From assembly GCA_902800965.1 (NCBI GenBank), contig CADCGK010000002.1, positions 186,001 through 250,000 of the forward strand: a DNA stretch of 64,000 nt. Reading direction: 5' to 3'. Positions 25,990-33,764 of the stretch are shown piece after piece; the stretch's first letter is position 1; each line of letters starts with the position of its first letter. This DNA comes from an uncultured Bacteroidia bacterium (GTDB lineage Bacteria; Bacteroidota; Bacteroidia; Bacteroidales; F082). A program made the position numbers and the translations under genes. The notes below the pieces were generated by a model. The model had not been told where the DNA came from, searched no databases, and saw only the letters and a list, made by a program, of their open reading frames with translations.

Positions 25990-27405
25990 ATGCGTGATAC
26001 CATTACCATACGGAAAGGATTGGACATCCCTGTCGGCGGCTCGGCTGAGAAACGCATCACAGACGCGTGCCACGTTGCGACATACGCCGTGAAACCCACT
26101 GATTTTGTGGGGTTGACACCTCGCTTATTGGTCGAAGAAGGCGATGCCGTTACTATAGGCGACGCCTTGTTTTGCGACAAAAACGATGAACGCATCCGAT
26201 TCACTTCACCCGTTAACGGACACGTCAAAGCCATTGTGCGGGGTGAGAAACGAAAGCTTTTGGAAGTCGTTGTTGAGGAAAACAAAGATGTTTCATCGCC
26301 GAAGACCATCGACACTGCTTCGGTCAAAGAAGCCATGTTGCAAAGCGGACTTTGGACGATGCTGCGCCAACGTCCTTTCGGCACGGTAGCACGACCCGAC
26401 GACAAACCCAAGGCCATCTTCATCAGCGCGTTTAGCACTGTGCCCTTGGCACCCGACTACGATTTTGTCATGCAGGGCAGAGAAGCGATGCTAGCAAAAG
26501 GTTTGGAAGCCCTGACCCGACTGACCGACGGTCAAGTCCATATCTGCTTCCATCCTGACCAAAGATTGGCAAAGCACCTCTCAACTTTAACCTCTAACCT
26601 CTCACCCCACTATGTGAAAGGTCCCCATCCCGCAGGTAACATCGGCACACAGATCGCCCACATCGACCCCATCAACAAAGGAGAAGTCGTCTGGACCATG
26701 AACCTCCAGGACGTGGCCGTGCTGGGAGAACTGATCTCCACAGGCATCTACAACCCCGAGAAAGTGGTCGCCGTAGCCGGACCAAACATAAAAAACGCAC
26801 ATTATTATCGCGTCAAAGCTGGCGCCTGCCTTGCGGAGATCACCAAAACACAGCTGCTCAACCCCGTTTTCCCCAAAATGGAAGCCACCGATACCTTAAA
26901 GGAAAACCGCATCATCTCGGGAGACATCTTGAGTGGCACACAGGTCGCCGCCGATGGTTTCCTCGGCGCCTACGACGATCTGGTGAGCATCTTGCCTGAA
27001 GGCGATTACTATGACTTCATGGGCTGGCTGATGCCTGGCCTCAGGAAATACAGCTTCTCGCGATCCTTCCTCAGCGGCTTCTTACCCAAAAGCACCTTCA
27101 AGCCCATGGGCATCACCTTGCCGCGTTTCAAACGTTTCTGGAAATTCGACACCAACACCCACGGCGACGAGCGACCATTGGTGTTCACAGGCAACTTCGA
27201 GAGGGTCTTCCCCTTCGACATCTACCCCACCCAGCTCATCAAGGCCTGCATCGTCGGCGACATCGAACTGATGGAGAACTTGGGGATCTATGAAGTGGAG
27301 CCTGAGGACTTTGCACTCTGTGAGTTTATCGACACTTCAAAAACCGACATCCAAGATATCGTCCGCGAGGCATTGGAAAAAATCAGAAAGGAGGTCGAAG
27401 GATGA
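25990..27405 (+). CDS. nqrA: Na+-translocating NADH:quinone reductase subunit A
   Basis: A 471-aa subunit of the Na+-pumping NQR complex on the cytoplasmic face, associated with quinone binding. It opens with an NqrA N-terminal domain (LDIPVGGSAEKRI). The conserved GPHPAGNIGTQIAHIDPINK follows at about residue 211 and the C-terminal region carries FPFDIYPTQLIKACIVGD. Residues 196-207 (HLSTLTSNLSPH) are encoded by a 7-nt tandem repeat lying just before the conserved GPHPAGN motif, and should form an extra loop. It is the first of six tightly packed genes and overlaps nqrB by ATGA. Confidence 0.95.
   Translation: MRDTITIRKGLDIPVGGSAEKRITDACHVATYAVKPTDFVGLTPRLLVEEGDAVTIGDALFCDKNDERIRFTSPVNGHVKAIVRGEKRKLLEVVVEENKDVSSPKTIDTASVKEAMLQSGLWTMLRQRPFGTVARPDDKPKAIFISAFSTVPLAPDYDFVMQGREAMLAKGLEALTRLTDGQVHICFHPDQRLAKHLSTLTSNLSPHYVKGPHPAGNIGTQIAHIDPINKGEVVWTMNLQDVAVLGELISTGIYNPEKVVAVAGPNIKNAHYYRVKAGACLAEITKTQLLNPVFPKMEATDTLKENRIISGDILSGTQVAADGFLGAYDDLVSILPEGDYYDFMGWLMPGLRKYSFSRSFLSGFLPKSTFKPMGITLPRFKRFWKFDTNTHGDERPLVFTGNFERVFPFDIYPTQLIKACIVGDIELMENLGIYEVEPEDFALCEFIDTSKTDIQDIVREALEKIRKEVEG
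26575..26609. repeat. Heptanucleotide repeat inside nqrA
   Basis: Five 7-nt units: CACCTCT, CAACTTT, AACCTCT, AACCTCT, CACCCCA. In frame, coding for HLSTLTSNLSPH. Same family as the repeats in nqrB and, inverted, in nqrF. Confidence 0.8.
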
Positions 27406-28688
27406 CAAAACCCAAGAACAGCTATGGATTTTGGAAGGCCTTCCGCGACTTCTTCATCGCTCCAAAGGAGGAACAAAATGGCGGCGTGAAAGAACGTGTA
27501 GGAGGACTTCGGCATTACATCGACAAAATAAAACCATCTTTCAGCGAAGGTGGACGGTTCCCATGGCTCCACAGCACTTTCGAGGCTTTTGAAACCTTTG
27601 CCTTCACCCCCAACCGAGTCACCAAGCGAGGCTGTCATGTCCGCGATGCCATCGACTTGAAACGTTCCATGATCATGGTGGTGATCGCCTTGATGCCCGC
27701 CATGCTCTTCGGAATGTGGAACATCGGATACCAGCATTACCTCGCCACCCCCTCACCTCTCACCTCTCACCTCTCACCTCTCGCCTGCCTCTGGTTCGGT
27801 TTCATTCGCATGCTGCCTTTGATTGCGGTTTCTTATATCGTCGGTCTCGGCATCGAATTTGCCTTTGCCCAGATACGGCACCACGAGGTAAACGAAGGCT
27901 TTTTGGTCACGGGATTCATCATCCCGATGATTGTTCCCGTCACCACGCCCTTGTGGCAGCTGGCGCTAGCCACGGCCTTTGCCGTCATCATCGGCAAGGA
28001 AGTCTTTGGCGGCACGGGGATGAACTTCCTCAACCCAGCCTTGGTGGCGCGTGCCTTCCTGTTTTTCGCCTACCCCACTAGGATGTCGGGCGACAACGTC
28101 TGGATTGCCGCCGATCTTTGGGGCACCGACGCCATCACGAGTGCTACCCCCTTGGCAGAACTGGCCGCTGGAATGAGGCCCTCGGCATCCGCTTTGGATA
28201 TGTTTATCGGCTTCATCCCAGGCTCCACCTGCGAAACCTCGGTCATTGCCATATTGTTAGGTGCCATCCTGCTGCTTGTCACCGGCATCGCCAGCTGGCG
28301 CATCATGCTCTCCGTCATCCTCGGTGGCGGCCTGATGGGCCTCCTGTTCAACTACCTCTCACCTCTAACCTCTAACCTTTCAACTTACTTCGAAATCCCC
28401 TTCTACTACCATTACCTCATGGGCGGCTTCATGTTCGGTGCCGTCTTCATGGCTACCGACCCCGTCACGGCAGCACAGACCAACATCGGCAAGTGGATCT
28501 ATGGCTTCCTCATCGGCGCCTTTGCCGTGATGTTACGTGTGCTCAACCCCGCCTATCCCGAGGGAATGATGCTCAGCATCCTGCTGATGAACTGTTTCGC
28601 ACCGCTCATCGACCATTGTGTCATTGCACGGAATATCAAACGACGCCAAAAGCGCGCCATTGTCAAATCAAAAGCCACTGCCCAATGA
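27402..28688 (+). CDS. nqrB: Na+-translocating NADH:quinone reductase subunit B
   Basis: A 428-aa multi-pass membrane subunit with covalent FMN. The flavinylation motif is ITSATPLAE, with the acceptor Thr at about residue 249. About ten transmembrane helices are visible, and the conserved segment GFIIPMIVPVTTPLWQLA is intact. Two stretches of low-complexity sequence, residues 117-129 (SPLTSHLSPLAC) and 318-329 (LSPLTSNLSTYF), are encoded by 7-nt repeats and fall between hydrophobic segments, so they should be loops. It overlaps nqrA and nqrC by ATGA. Confidence 0.95.
   Translation: MTKPKNSYGFWKAFRDFFIAPKEEQNGGVKERVGGLRHYIDKIKPSFSEGGRFPWLHSTFEAFETFAFTPNRVTKRGCHVRDAIDLKRSMIMVVIALMPAMLFGMWNIGYQHYLATPSPLTSHLSPLACLWFGFIRMLPLIAVSYIVGLGIEFAFAQIRHHEVNEGFLVTGFIIPMIVPVTTPLWQLALATAFAVIIGKEVFGGTGMNFLNPALVARAFLFFAYPTRMSGDNVWIAADLWGTDAITSATPLAELAAGMRPSASALDMFIGFIPGSTCETSVIAILLGAILLLVTGIASWRIMLSVILGGGLMGLLFNYLSPLTSNLSTYFEIPFYYHYLMGGFMFGAVFMATDPVTAAQTNIGKWIYGFLIGAFAVMLRVLNPAYPEGMMLSILLMNCFAPLIDHCVIARNIKRRQKRAIVKSKATAQ
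27752..27786. repeat. Heptanucleotide repeat inside nqrB, first site
   Basis: Four perfect CTCACCT units plus one CTCGCCT. In frame, in a predicted loop after the first transmembrane helix. Confidence 0.85.
28354..28388. repeat. Heptanucleotide repeat inside nqrB, second site
   Basis: Units ACCTCTC, ACCTCTA, ACCTCTA, ACCTTTC, AACTTAC. In frame, in a predicted loop between helices. Confidence 0.8.
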
Positions 28689-29221
28689 AGAGAGATATCA
28701 ACAGCAACGGATACATCTTCTTGTATTCCACGATCTTAGTGGTCGTGGTGGCGGTCTTGCTGACGGCAGCGGCTTTATGGCTACAGCCTTACCAACAGCG
28801 CAACAAAGAGAACGAGAAACGCATGATGATTTTGGCTGCGGCAGGTGCTTCCGATGACAGCAAGATCACCTTTGTTGACGGCGACTTGCCAGTATATCTC
28901 ATCGATGACAACATCACCGTTATTCCCATGCAGGGCAATGGACTTTGGGGCCCGATCTGGGGTTATCTCGCCATCGCCCCTGACGGAAAAACCGTGTTGG
29001 GTGCCAGATTCGACCACAAATCGGAAACCCCTGGCTTGGGCGGTGAGATCACCTCAGAGAAATTCCAAAGCCAATTCTCAGGAAAGCAGTTCATGAGCAA
29101 TGGTCGCACGATACCCATTGAAGTGGATGCCATCAGTGGTGCCACCAAGACCTCGAATGGGGTTAAAGAGATGATTGACAAAACAATGCAGAAGTATTCA
29201 CCTTATTTTGAGCAACGATGA
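28685..29221 (+). CDS. nqrC: Na+-translocating NADH:quinone reductase subunit C
   Basis: A 178-aa subunit with one N-terminal membrane helix (FLYSTILVVVVAVLLTAAAL) and a soluble FMN-binding domain. The flavinylation motif SGATKT lies at residues 151-156. The start MKRDINSNGY overlaps the nqrB stop as ATGA; a longer frame-open extension upstream is antifunctional because it would lie within nqrB. Shorter than the typical proteobacterial NqrC but normal for Bacteroidota. Confidence 0.94.
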   Translation: MKRDINSNGYIFLYSTILVVVVAVLLTAAALWLQPYQQRNKENEKRMMILAAAGASDDSKITFVDGDLPVYLIDDNITVIPMQGNGLWGPIWGYLAIAPDGKTVLGARFDHKSETPGLGGEITSEKFQSQFSGKQFMSNGRTIPIEVDAISGATKTSNGVKEMIDKTMQKYSPYFEQR

Positions 29222-29841
29222 ATGTGAAGAAACTCCTCATAGAACCTCTGCGCAAGACCAACCCCGTCACGGTGCTGGTGCTCGGCATTTGCTCCTGTCT
29301 AGCCGTCACCGCCAAGCTGAAACCAGCGTTGGTTATGGGTGCCTCCGTGACCATCGTGACAGCGTTCTCCAACCTCATCATCTCTTTGCTTCGCAAGGGT
29401 ATCCCCTCGCGCATCCGCATCATTGTGCAGCTCGTGGTGGTGGCCACCTTTGTCATCCTGATTGACCAGTTCTTGAAAGCTTTTGCCTACGATGTCAGCA
29501 AACAACTCTCGGTATATGTGGGTTTGATCATCACCAACTGCATCATTATGGGACGGCTGGAGGCTTTCGCGCTATCACATGGTCCAGGCGAGTCCTTCCT
29601 TGATGGCTTAGGTAATGGCTTGGGCTATAGCTTGATACTCATTATTGTGGCTTTCTTCCGAGAGTTGTTGGGATCAGGAACGCTGTTAGGCTATCAAGTC
29701 ATTCCGCAGTCGTTCTACGAAGCTGGCTATCAAAATAACGGCCTGATGATTCTCCCTCCGATGGCGCTCATCGTCGTCGGTATCATCATCTGGATACAAC
29801 GTACCCGTCACCCCGAAATGCAGGAAAACGACAAAAAATAA
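29218..29841 (+). CDS. nqrD: Na+-translocating NADH:quinone reductase subunit D
   Basis: A 207-aa integral membrane subunit with six hydrophobic segments. The pseudo-symmetric NqrD/RnfE family is recognisable from PLRKTNPVTVLVLGICSCLA and from the Cys-containing segment YVGLIITNCIIMGRLEAFAL, which in the family helps bind an iron centre between NqrD and NqrE. It overlaps nqrC by ATGA and abuts nqrE directly. Confidence 0.95.
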   Translation: MNVKKLLIEPLRKTNPVTVLVLGICSCLAVTAKLKPALVMGASVTIVTAFSNLIISLLRKGIPSRIRIIVQLVVVATFVILIDQFLKAFAYDVSKQLSVYVGLIITNCIIMGRLEAFALSHGPGESFLDGLGNGLGYSLILIIVAFFRELLGSGTLLGYQVIPQSFYEAGYQNNGLMILPPMALIVVGIIIWIQRTRHPEMQENDKK

Positions 29842-30462
29842 ATGGCCATGGAATACCTTAACCTGTTCATAAAATCGGTTTTCGTCGACAATATGATCTT
29901 CGCCTATTTCTTGGGCATGTGTTCCTATCTGGCAGTGTCGAAAACCGTGAAAACCAGTGCAGGACTTGGTCTGGCCGTCACCTTTGTTTTGGTCGTTACC
30001 GTTCCCGTCAACTACCTGATCAACAAATATCTGTTGTCGCCGGGAGCCTTGGCGTGGATCAACCCGAACTGGGCCTCCATCGATTTGAGTTTCCTGACTT
30101 ACATCCTCTTCATCGCCATCATCGCCGCCATCGTGCAGATCTTGGAGATGATCATCGAGACCTTCACGCCCTCACTGTATTCCGCCTTGGGCATCTTCCT
30201 CCCGCTGATTGCGGTGAACTGCGCCATCTTGGGCTGCTCTCTCTTCATGCAGGAGCGTAACTTCAGCAATGTGGGTGAGGCGGCCGTGTTCGGTCTCGGT
30301 TCGGGCATAGGCTGGCTGTTGGCTATCGTGGCCATTGCCGCCATCCGCGAGAAACTACGCTATTCCAAGATTCCCAAAGGCCTTGAAGGCGTTGGTATCT
30401 CATTTATAATCACTGGTTTGATGGGTATTGCCTTTATGGCGTTTATGGGATTTAAACTTTGA
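29842..30462 (+). CDS. nqrE: Na+-translocating NADH:quinone reductase subunit E
   Basis: A 206-aa six-helix membrane subunit homologous to NqrD with inverted topology. Diagnostic segments are YLNLFIKSVFVDNMIFAYFL, FLGMCSYLAVSKTVKTS and IAVNCAILGCSLFMQERN, the latter with the conserved Cys. The start may be the first ATG (29842) or the second one two codons later; both are in frame. It is followed four bases later by nqrF. Confidence 0.95.
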   Translation: MAMEYLNLFIKSVFVDNMIFAYFLGMCSYLAVSKTVKTSAGLGLAVTFVLVVTVPVNYLINKYLLSPGALAWINPNWASIDLSFLTYILFIAIIAAIVQILEMIIETFTPSLYSALGIFLPLIAVNCAILGCSLFMQERNFSNVGEAAVFGLGSGIGWLLAIVAIAAIREKLRYSKIPKGLEGVGISFIITGLMGIAFMAFMGFKL

Positions 30463-30466
30463 CTCT

Positions 30467-31804
30467 ATGGACTTCACCACCAACATAATCCTAAGCATCG
30501 CCGTTTTCCTAGGTATCACGCTACTGCTCGTGGCCTTGCTGCTTTGGGTACGCAATAAGTTGCTGCCAAAAGGCGAGGTGAAAATCACCATCAACGATGA
30601 CAAGGAACTGACAGTGCCGACTGGCAACACGCTGATCAATACCCTTGCGGAGCAGAAAGTGTATCTCCCTTCGGCCTGCGGTGGCAAAGGCTCTTGCGGA
30701 CAATGCAAATGCCGTGTGGTGGAAGGTGGCGGCTCTATCTTACCCACCGAAGTCGGCTTCTTTACCCGAAAGCAAATCCAAGACCATTGGCGCTTAGGCT
30801 GTCAGGTAAAGGTAAAGGAAAACCTGAAGATCGTGGTGCCACAGTCGATCCTGGATGTCAAGGAATACGAGTGCACGGTGGTCAGTAACCGCAACGTGGC
30901 CACCTTCATCAAGGAGTTCAAGGTGCAGCTGCCTGCGGGCGAGCACATGGACTTCATCCCTGGCTCCTACGCCCAAATCAAGATACCGAAATTCGACATC
31001 AAGTATGCCGACTTCGACAAGGAACTCATTGGCACTGAATACCTTCCCTCATGGGAGAAGTTCAAAATGTTCGACCTGCGCTGCGTCAATACCGAACCGA
31101 CGGTGCGCGCCTATTCCATGGCAAACTATCCCGCGGAGGGCGATGTCTTCATGCTGACGGTGCGTATTGCCACGCCACCGTTTAAGGTGAGAGGTGAGAG
31201 GTTAGAGGTTAGAGATGATTCACCGTTTATGAATGTGAATCCTGGTATTGCATCATCTTATATTTTCTCATTGAAGCCAGGCGACAAAGTGCTCATGTCA
31301 GGTCCATATGGTGACTTCCACATTAAAGAACATGAAAACTCTCCGTTTTCCGTTCTCCGTTCTCCGTTACCTGAGATGGTTTGGGTAGGTGGCGGAGCCG
31401 GTATGGCACCGCTCAGAGCTCAGATTATGCACATGACGAAGACCTTGCATACCACTGACCGCGAGATGCACTATTTCTATGGTGCCCGGGCCCTGAACGA
31501 GGTCTTCTATCTCGACGATTTCCGTCAGCTGGAGAAAGACTTCCCCAATTTCCATTTCCACCTCGCCTTGGACCGTCCCGACCCTGCCGCCGAAGCGGCA
31601 GGCGTGCCTTACACGCCCGGCTTTGTGCACAATGTAATGTACGACACCTACCTGAAAGACCATCGCGCTCCCGAGGACATCGAATACTACATGTGCGGTC
31701 CCGGACCGATGAGTGCCGCCGTGGTCAATATGCTCGACAACCTTGGTGTGGCGCCGGAGAATATTATGTATGACGACTTCGGCGGTGGCGCACCGAAACA
31801 ATAA
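30467..31804 (+). CDS. nqrF: Na+-translocating NADH:quinone reductase subunit F
   Basis: The 445-aa NADH-oxidising subunit. It has one N-terminal helix, then a ferredoxin-type 2Fe-2S domain with Cys71, Cys77, Cys80 and Cys112. The FAD motif is RAYSMANYP, the NADH-binding motif is VGGGAGMAPLRAQ, and the C-terminus is DDFGGGAP. Residues 240-249 (VRGERLEVRD) and 292-301 (SPFSVLRSPL) are encoded by two different 7-nt tandem repeats and look like insertions in surface loops. The start at 30467 gives the family-typical membrane anchor. Confidence 0.95.
   Translation: MDFTTNIILSIAVFLGITLLLVALLLWVRNKLLPKGEVKITINDDKELTVPTGNTLINTLAEQKVYLPSACGGKGSCGQCKCRVVEGGGSILPTEVGFFTRKQIQDHWRLGCQVKVKENLKIVVPQSILDVKEYECTVVSNRNVATFIKEFKVQLPAGEHMDFIPGSYAQIKIPKFDIKYADFDKELIGTEYLPSWEKFKMFDLRCVNTEPTVRAYSMANYPAEGDVFMLTVRIATPPFKVRGERLEVRDDSPFMNVNPGIASSYIFSLKPGDKVLMSGPYGDFHIKEHENSPFSVLRSPLPEMVWVGGGAGMAPLRAQIMHMTKTLHTTDREMHYFYGARALNEVFYLDDFRQLEKDFPNFHFHLALDRPDPAAEAAGVPYTPGFVHNVMYDTYLKDHRAPEDIEYYMCGPGPMSAAVVNMLDNLGVAPENIMYDDFGGGAPKQ
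31186..31213. repeat. Heptanucleotide repeat inside nqrF, first site
   Basis: GGTGAGA twice then GGTTAGA twice, the reverse complement of the TCTCACC/TCTAACC units in nqrA and nqrB. In frame. Confidence 0.85.
31341..31368. repeat. Heptanucleotide repeat inside nqrF, second site
   Basis: CTCCGTT, TTCCGTT, CTCCGTT, CTCCGTT. A different 7-nt unit from the first site, also in frame, just before the NADH-binding glycine motif. Confidence 0.85.
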
Positions 31805-31815
31805 AACTCAATATT

Positions 31816-32475
31816 ATGGCATGGATTAAAGACGAATACAAACTGACCCACAACGGCAATTTCGTGGGAAACTATTATGTTTATGACGACCACACCTACA
31901 ACTATTACGTCAGCAATTGGGAGTCGGATATCAAGGACTGCAAAGACCTGCTGGCACAGATGGGCCTGCTGAAGAGCATCGAATCGAAGCAACCCGTCGC
32001 CGCCATCGAGGCGATGATAAAGGAGGAAAACCGCGTCGCAGGCAGGAAGAGGCCCATTTACAAGGTCGGCGACTTCACCTTGGAGCGCATCCCTCAAGAG
32101 ACCGACGACCGCTTCTTGGTATATCGTTGCGGCGCCAAGAAGAACGAGCCTGGCTATTCCGAGAAAGACCATTCCGCTCCGCATTATGAAGGGCCCAAAA
32201 CGCCCGAAGGAATGAGGGAATGGACCACCTGGTATGCCTTCGACAAGATGGACGACGGCACCTATCAGGCATCGCTGGACGAATCCTGGTGGTGGGGCGG
32301 GGGCCACAACGACGGCGGCACCATCCACACCGACATCCCTGAGGATTGGTTCGAACTAACCTACGACGATTTCCTCGAAAACGTGGTGACGCTTTCGGCG
32401 GCATCACACTATGGCTTCACGCCAGAAGAGTTGAAGGAAAAGAAAGGACTGAAGGAGTTCTTCGGCTTCAAATAA
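31816..32475 (+). CDS. Unknown 219-aa protein downstream of nqrF
   Basis: No family recognised. It is a soluble, aromatic-rich protein with no signal peptide. Notable stretches are GNYYVYDDHTYNYYVSNW near the N-terminus and the WWWGGGHNDGGTIHTDIPED patch near residue 155. It follows nqrF by 11 bases on the same strand with no visible terminator between, so it may be co-transcribed with the nqr operon. GC content and codon use match its neighbours. Confidence 0.65.
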   Translation: MAWIKDEYKLTHNGNFVGNYYVYDDHTYNYYVSNWESDIKDCKDLLAQMGLLKSIESKQPVAAIEAMIKEENRVAGRKRPIYKVGDFTLERIPQETDDRFLVYRCGAKKNEPGYSEKDHSAPHYEGPKTPEGMREWTTWYAFDKMDDGTYQASLDESWWWGGGHNDGGTIHTDIPEDWFELTYDDFLENVVTLSAASHYGFTPEELKEKKGLKEFFGFK

Positions 32476-32494
32476 TACAAAGTGCCGTATTGTC

Positions 32495-32938
32495 TTACAG
32501 GATCTGCGCCGTATGATTCTTGGCATCCACCTTGCCTATGGCATCAATGATAACGCCTTCTTCATCAATCACGTAGGTAGTACGCAGCGTGCCCTCAGTC
32601 ACTTTGCCGTATAGTTTCTTCTCGCCCCAAGCCTCGTAAGCCTTCAGAATGGTCAGGTCAGTATCGGCGATAAGGTGAAAAGGCAGGTTGTATTTTGCGA
32701 TGAAGTTTTGATGCGACTTGGCGCTGTCGCGACTGACACCCAGCACGTTATAGCCCAAGGCAAGGAAACGCTCATAGTTGTCGCGAAGGTCGCATGCCTC
32801 GGCGGTGCAGCCTGGGGTACTGTCCTTGGGATAGAAATAAAGTACCAGTTTCTTTCCCGCAAAATCAGTTAGTTTCACGAGATCACCTTTCTCGTCTTGC
32901 CCTTCAAAGTAAGGGGCTTTGGTTCCTTTTTGTAACAT
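32495..32938 (-). CDS. bcp: Thioredoxin-dependent peroxiredoxin (Bcp type)
   Basis: A 147-aa peroxidase that reduces hydrogen peroxide and organic peroxides. The peroxidatic motif is STPGCTAEACDLRD, with the peroxidatic Cys in PGCT and a resolving Cys five residues later. The start MLQKGTKAPYF at 32938 is family-typical and lies 23 bases after a TATCTTTG box; the longer frame (38 extra residues) would cross the promoter. It is convergent with the 219-aa gene and divergent from frdC. Confidence 0.93.
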   Translation of the reverse strand: MLQKGTKAPYFEGQDEKGDLVKLTDFAGKKLVLYFYPKDSTPGCTAEACDLRDNYERFLALGYNVLGVSRDSAKSHQNFIAKYNLPFHLIADTDLTILKAYEAWGEKKLYGKVTEGTLRTTYVIDEEGVIIDAIGKVDAKNHTAQIL

Positions 32939-32961
32939 AACGACTTCATTTGAATCGGATA

Positions 32962-32969
32962 CAAAGATA
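32962..32969 (-). promoter_or_regulatory. -7 box of bcp
   Basis: TATCTTTG on the minus strand, 23 bases before the bcp ATG. Confidence 0.65.
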
Positions 32970-33003
32970 GTATTTTTCATTTGCCCATCTCCCCAAAAAC
33001 CAG

Positions 33004-33011
33004 TACTTTTG
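33004..33011 (+). promoter_or_regulatory. -7 box of the frd operon
   Basis: TACTTTTG, 20 bases before the frdC ATG at 33032, back to back with the bcp promoter. Confidence 0.65.
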
Positions 33012-33031
33012 TGGTCGATAACAATTCCTAT

Positions 33032-33676
33032 ATGAACCTCCCTAAAATCCATTCCATTACCAAGAAGATCCTCGTGGCGCTGTTGGGCGCTTTTCTGAGC
33101 ATCTTCCTGCTGTTACATGCAAGCGCCAACCTCTGCATCCTGCGTCAAGACGGGGGCGCTTGGTACAACGCCTTCTGCGACTTCATGGGCACCAATTATA
33201 TTGTGAAGATCTTCGAGCTCGTACTGCTCGGTGCCTTGCTGCTCCATATCGCCTTGTCCCTCTGGCTGGCTATCACCAACAGGTTGGCACGGCCAAAAGG
33301 ATATCACAAGCCTCAACGTTCCAAGACACACACGGGTTCCAAATTACAGATTTGGACGGGAATACTCCTGTTGGCTGGTCTCATCGCCCATTTCACCGAC
33401 TTCTATTTCGTGAAACTCGGTTTGGTGGACGGCAACCTCAACTTCTACGAGCAAGCACATGAAAAATTCCAAATCCCGCATATTGCCATTTGTTATCTGG
33501 TGTTCTTTGTCGTGGTTTGGTTCCACATGCGTCATGGCTTCGCGGCCATCTTCCAGACCTTCGGTCTTTATAACTATAAATACGGCAAAGCCATCGAGAT
33601 CATCGGCGTCATCTATGCCACTGTGGTCTGCCTGATGTTCACCGCCGTAGTTGTCGGTGTTTATTTCGGACTATAA
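33032..33676 (+). CDS. frdC: Fumarate reductase/succinate dehydrogenase cytochrome b subunit
   Basis: A 214-aa membrane anchor of the b558 family. Five hydrophobic helices are visible, with His residues placed for two haems (for example LLLHASANLCI, LLLHIALSLWL, LIAHFTDFYFV, FHMRHGFAAIF). It passes electrons between menaquinol and the flavoprotein subunit. The start at 33032 follows the promoter by 20 bases. It heads the operon frdC-frdA-frdB, whose spacers are filled by short tandem repeats. Confidence 0.92.
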   Translation: MNLPKIHSITKKILVALLGAFLSIFLLLHASANLCILRQDGGAWYNAFCDFMGTNYIVKIFELVLLGALLLHIALSLWLAITNRLARPKGYHKPQRSKTHTGSKLQIWTGILLLAGLIAHFTDFYFVKLGLVDGNLNFYEQAHEKFQIPHIAICYLVFFVVVWFHMRHGFAAIFQTFGLYNYKYGKAIEIIGVIYATVVCLMFTAVVVGVYFGL

Positions 33677-33680
33677 ATTG

Positions 33681-33750
33681 ACACGAGACTGCGGGACTAC
33701 GAGACTGGGGCGGAAGTCACGAAGTCACGTGTCACGAAGTCCCGAAGTCA
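33681..33750. repeat. Degenerate short tandem repeats between frdC and frdA
   Basis: A first block alternates ACGAGACT/GGGACT-like units. A second block has the 8-nt unit ACGAAGTC about four times with variants. Together they fill nearly the whole spacer before the frdA ribosome-binding region. Confidence 0.7.
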
Positions 33751-33764
33751 AAAAAAGATAGAAA

